Shown here: positions 62,152 through 64,000 of the stretch, in pieces
Position numbering within the stretch: the first letter of the stretch is position 1
Layout of the letters: each line of letters begins with the position of its first letter
Assembly: GCF_020805785.1 (NCBI RefSeq)
Contig: NZ_JAJGZV010000011.1
Location: forward strand, 79,152-143,151
Length of the DNA: 64,000 bases
Direction: 5' to 3'
DNA from: Flavobacterium chungbukense
Lineage (GTDB): Bacteria > Bacteroidota > Bacteroidia > Flavobacteriales > Flavobacteriaceae
Translations under genes and position numbers: made by a program
Notes under the pieces: generated by a model
What the model saw: the letters and a program-made list of their open reading frames with translations, nothing else
What the model was told of the DNA's origin: nothing
Databases searched by the model: none

Positions 62152-62397
62152 AATCTAGAGTTTTAAGTTATAAGCAGTATTGCTTTGTTTTCTTATGTAA
62201 AGGTCATTAGAAAACATCTCCAGAGTATTTACTTTTAGGTAAACAGGCAAAATGAGTCGTTGAAATGTAGTCTTCGTTCTTTGAGAAAAAAGCTTTGTAT
62301 ATTAAAATGAAAGCATATTTTATCTTCATTTGATTCTTAAATAATTTAAAAAGTAGAATAAAACTCTCATAATGGCGTTTTTTTATAAAACGATATT

Positions 62398-63426
62398 ATG
62401 GGTTTATTTGATTTTATGATAGTGGAAATCGCTATGGATTTAGGAACTGCTAACACTTTGATAATTCATGGAGGAAAGATTGTTGTTGACAGTCCTTCAA
62501 TTGTAGCAAAGGATATTAGAAACGGAAAAATTATAGCTGTAGGCAAAGAAGCAAGCTTAATGCAAGGTAAAACGCATGAGAATATTAAAACAATACGGCC
62601 ACTTAAAGATGGTGTCATTGCTGATTTCGATGCTTCGGAGAAAATGATTAACTGGTTTATAAATAACATACCGGACATAAAGAAAAATCTTTTTAAGCCG
62701 GCTCTGCGTATGGTAGTTTGTATCCCAAGCGGTATTACAGAAGTTGAAATGAGAGCAGTTAAGGAATCCTGCGAAAGAGTAAATGGAAAAGAAGTTTTTT
62801 TAATTCATGAGCCGATGGCAGCCGCTATCGGAATGGGGCTGGATGTAATGCAACCCAAAGGAAATATCATAGTGGATATTGGAGGAGGAACCACAGAAAT
62901 TGCTGTAGTGGCACTTGGAGGAATAATTTGCGATAAATCCATAAAAATTGCTGGAGATGTGTTTACGGGAGATATACTATATTATATGAGAACGCATCAT
63001 AATCTGTATATCGGAGAAGCCACCGCTGAGCAGATAAAAATAGAAGTGGGTGCGGCAATAGAAGTTTTAGAAGATGCTCCTGCTGATATGATGGTTCGCG
63101 GAAGAGATTTACTTACAGGTAAACCCAAAGAGGTGCAGATTACATCAAGAGAAATTGCAAGGGCATTGGATAAATCAGTACTTAGAATTGAAGATGCTAT
63201 TATGGTAACGCTTTCAGTAACGCCACCTGAGTTAGCAGCAGATATTTATAATACTGGTTTGTATCTTGCAGGAGGAGGAGCAATGCTTCGTGGTCTCGAC
63301 AAAAGAATTTCTCAGAAAACAGATCTTCCAGTATATATTGCAGAAGATCCGTTAAGGGCAGTTGTTAGGGGAACTGGTATTGTATTAAAAAATATTACTA
63401 AATATAGGAGTGTACTGGTAAAATAA
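62398..63426 (+). CDS. MreB-like actin-family protein
   Basis: A 342-residue actin-like protein of the MreB family: phosphate 1 motif AMDLGTANT, the DVRP-like GVIADFDASEKMI, VCIPSGITEVEMRAVKES, phosphate 2 IVDIGGGTTEIAV, and adenosine-site LAGGGAMLRGLDKRI. Length is normal. No mreC, mreD, pbp or rodA follows, so this is a stand-alone paralogue, not the main rod-shape operon. The N-terminus MGLFDFM is like the membrane-binding end of other MreB proteins. It probably forms membrane filaments; a special role is not known. Confidence 0.9.
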   Translation: MGLFDFMIVEIAMDLGTANTLIIHGGKIVVDSPSIVAKDIRNGKIIAVGKEASLMQGKTHENIKTIRPLKDGVIADFDASEKMINWFINNIPDIKKNLFKPALRMVVCIPSGITEVEMRAVKESCERVNGKEVFLIHEPMAAAIGMGLDVMQPKGNIIVDIGGGTTEIAVVALGGIICDKSIKIAGDVFTGDILYYMRTHHNLYIGEATAEQIKIEVGAAIEVLEDAPADMMVRGRDLLTGKPKEVQITSREIARALDKSVLRIEDAIMVTLSVTPPELAADIYNTGLYLAGGGAMLRGLDKRISQKTDLPVYIAEDPLRAVVRGTGIVLKNITKYRSVLVK

Positions 63427-63720
63427 AGTTTAGATCTGAATATAATTGGTTGTTTAAGAATTGATGTTAGTTTTTATTCGATTTTTGAAGGAATAGGAGC
63501 AAATTTGTTTCTTTCAAATATTGTACATTATATATGATAGGCATTTAATAAGAATGCGAAATCCGTAAATGCAAAGGTGTTTCCAATCATGAAATTAGTG
63601 AATCATAAATAAAAGAAAGAAAGTTCTTTCGAAACAGAAAAATAAATTTAAAGTTAAAATTTGCATTATCAGATTGTTAAGTTAAACGTTGAAAAAAAAA
63701 ATAAAAAAGTCTTTAAAAAG
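63427..63720. other. AT-rich stretch before the rRNA promoter
   Basis: About 290 bases between the MreB paralogue and the rRNA promoter. I see no gene or clear terminator hairpin. It is very AT-rich near 63640-63700, which may act as an upstream activating region for the rRNA promoter. Confidence 0.4.
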
Positions 63721-63722
63721 CA

Positions 63723-63752
63723 TTGTAAATCTAAATAAAGGTTCTACTTTTG
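63723..63752 (+). promoter_or_regulatory. rRNA operon promoter
   Basis: TTG at 63723-63725 (-33) and TACTTTTG at 63745-63752 (-7, TAnnTTTG) are 19 bp apart, the ideal Bacteroidota spacing. Transcription would start near 63758, about 160 bases before 16S. A leader hairpin TTCCGAT-GCAA-ATCGGAA is at about 63823-63840. Confidence 0.85.
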
Positions 63753-63916
63753 CACCCGCTTTGAGACACAGGCGAAGACAAAAAGAAATACACGTTCGTA
63801 GACATATTGAATTGACAGCCGTTCCGATGCAAATCGGAACAGAAAAAATAAGAGTAATGGAATCGAGAGATTCGAAGAGAACCGATAGATACCATCGAGA
63901 TATAATATAAAAATAT

Positions 63917-64000
63917 ACGATGAAGAGTTTGATCCTGGCTCAGGATGAACGCTAGCGGCAGGCTTAACACATGCAAGTCGAGGGGTATAAGTCTTCGGAT
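63917..64000 (+). rRNA. 16S ribosomal RNA, 5' end (partial)
   Basis: The universal 16S start AGAGTTTGATCCTGGCTCAG is at 63924-63943, followed by GATGAACGCTAGCGGCAGGC and a variable region 1 start. By matching AGAGTTTGATC to position 8 of the E. coli gene, base 1 is near 63917. The GGGGTATAAGTCTTCGGAT end fits Flavobacteriaceae. The gene continues past the window; the rest of the rRNA operon is outside. Confidence 0.98.

Noticed and set aside
63689..63910. 73-residue plus-strand ORF
   Set aside because: It overlaps the rRNA promoter and leader; its very basic, low-complexity product is what a leader read as protein would give.

Overview
The window looks like a chromosome segment of a Flavobacterium-type member of the Bacteroidota. 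The evidence is the AT-rich DNA, the promoters of the TTG/TAnnTTTG class, the many Sec- and Tat-exported carbohydrate enzymes, a FecI/FecR/TonB receptor set, lipoproteins with lipobox signals, and the 5' end of a 16S rRNA gene at the right edge whose start reads as Flavobacteriaceae. No SusC/SusD pair, phage, insertion sequence, CRISPR array or tRNA was found.

Positions 1-14433 are a pectin (rhamnogalacturonan I) locus. A CE12-type acetylesterase (cut by the left edge, minus strand) faces a plus-strand series: a DUF4450 protein, a second large six-hairpin-type protein, a PL11 rhamnogalacturonan lyase, a GH28, a GH43 and a GH2. Together they could deacetylate the backbone, cut it, trim uronic acids and remove galactose or arabinose side chains. 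An 11-bp inverted repeat lies in the divergent promoter region.

Positions 14434-26880 hold mixed small units. These are a lipoprotein, an SDR/DoxX/SnoaL-like operon divergent from its probable HxlR regulator, an operon of exported proteins (OB-fold, DUF5777 barrel, haem c lipoprotein, YceI), an ECF sigma/FecR/TonB receptor cascade and a lipoprotein with four internal repeats. Gene relics (PPDK, HxlR, an unknown one) and a dispersed 46-bp repeat sit in the gaps.

Positions 26883-44842 are the most interesting part: two clusters that fit periplasmic oxidation and cleavage of glycosides through 3-keto sugars. The minus-strand ten-gene run encodes a two-subunit GMC dehydrogenase with a cysteine motif fit for an Fe-S cluster, a cytochrome c, two Gfo/Idh/MocA oxidoreductases, a DUF1080 (3-keto-disaccharide hydrolase) protein, three TIM-barrel isomerase/epimerases and an MFS permease. 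The plus-strand cluster has two more Gfo/Idh/MocA proteins, a tandem DUF1080 protein and an ApbE flavin transferase. Between them lie a response regulator, a GH2 beta-galactosidase relic and small ORFs.

Positions 45017-58101 carry an iron alcohol dehydrogenase with an AraC regulator, an alpha/beta hydrolase, and a long minus-strand set with a formate dehydrogenase-like enzyme, FdhD, DsbA-like protein, peroxiredoxin, DUF1275 protein and an oxalate decarboxylase-like bicupin, preceded by a quinone reductase group. The bicupin and formate dehydrogenase could make an oxalate to formate to CO2 route. Positions 58236-58530 hold two copies of a REP/BIME-like double hairpin. Positions 58636-64000 hold a hybrid histidine kinase, a LytTR regulator, Dps, a lone MreB paralogue and an rRNA operon promoter, leader and 16S start.
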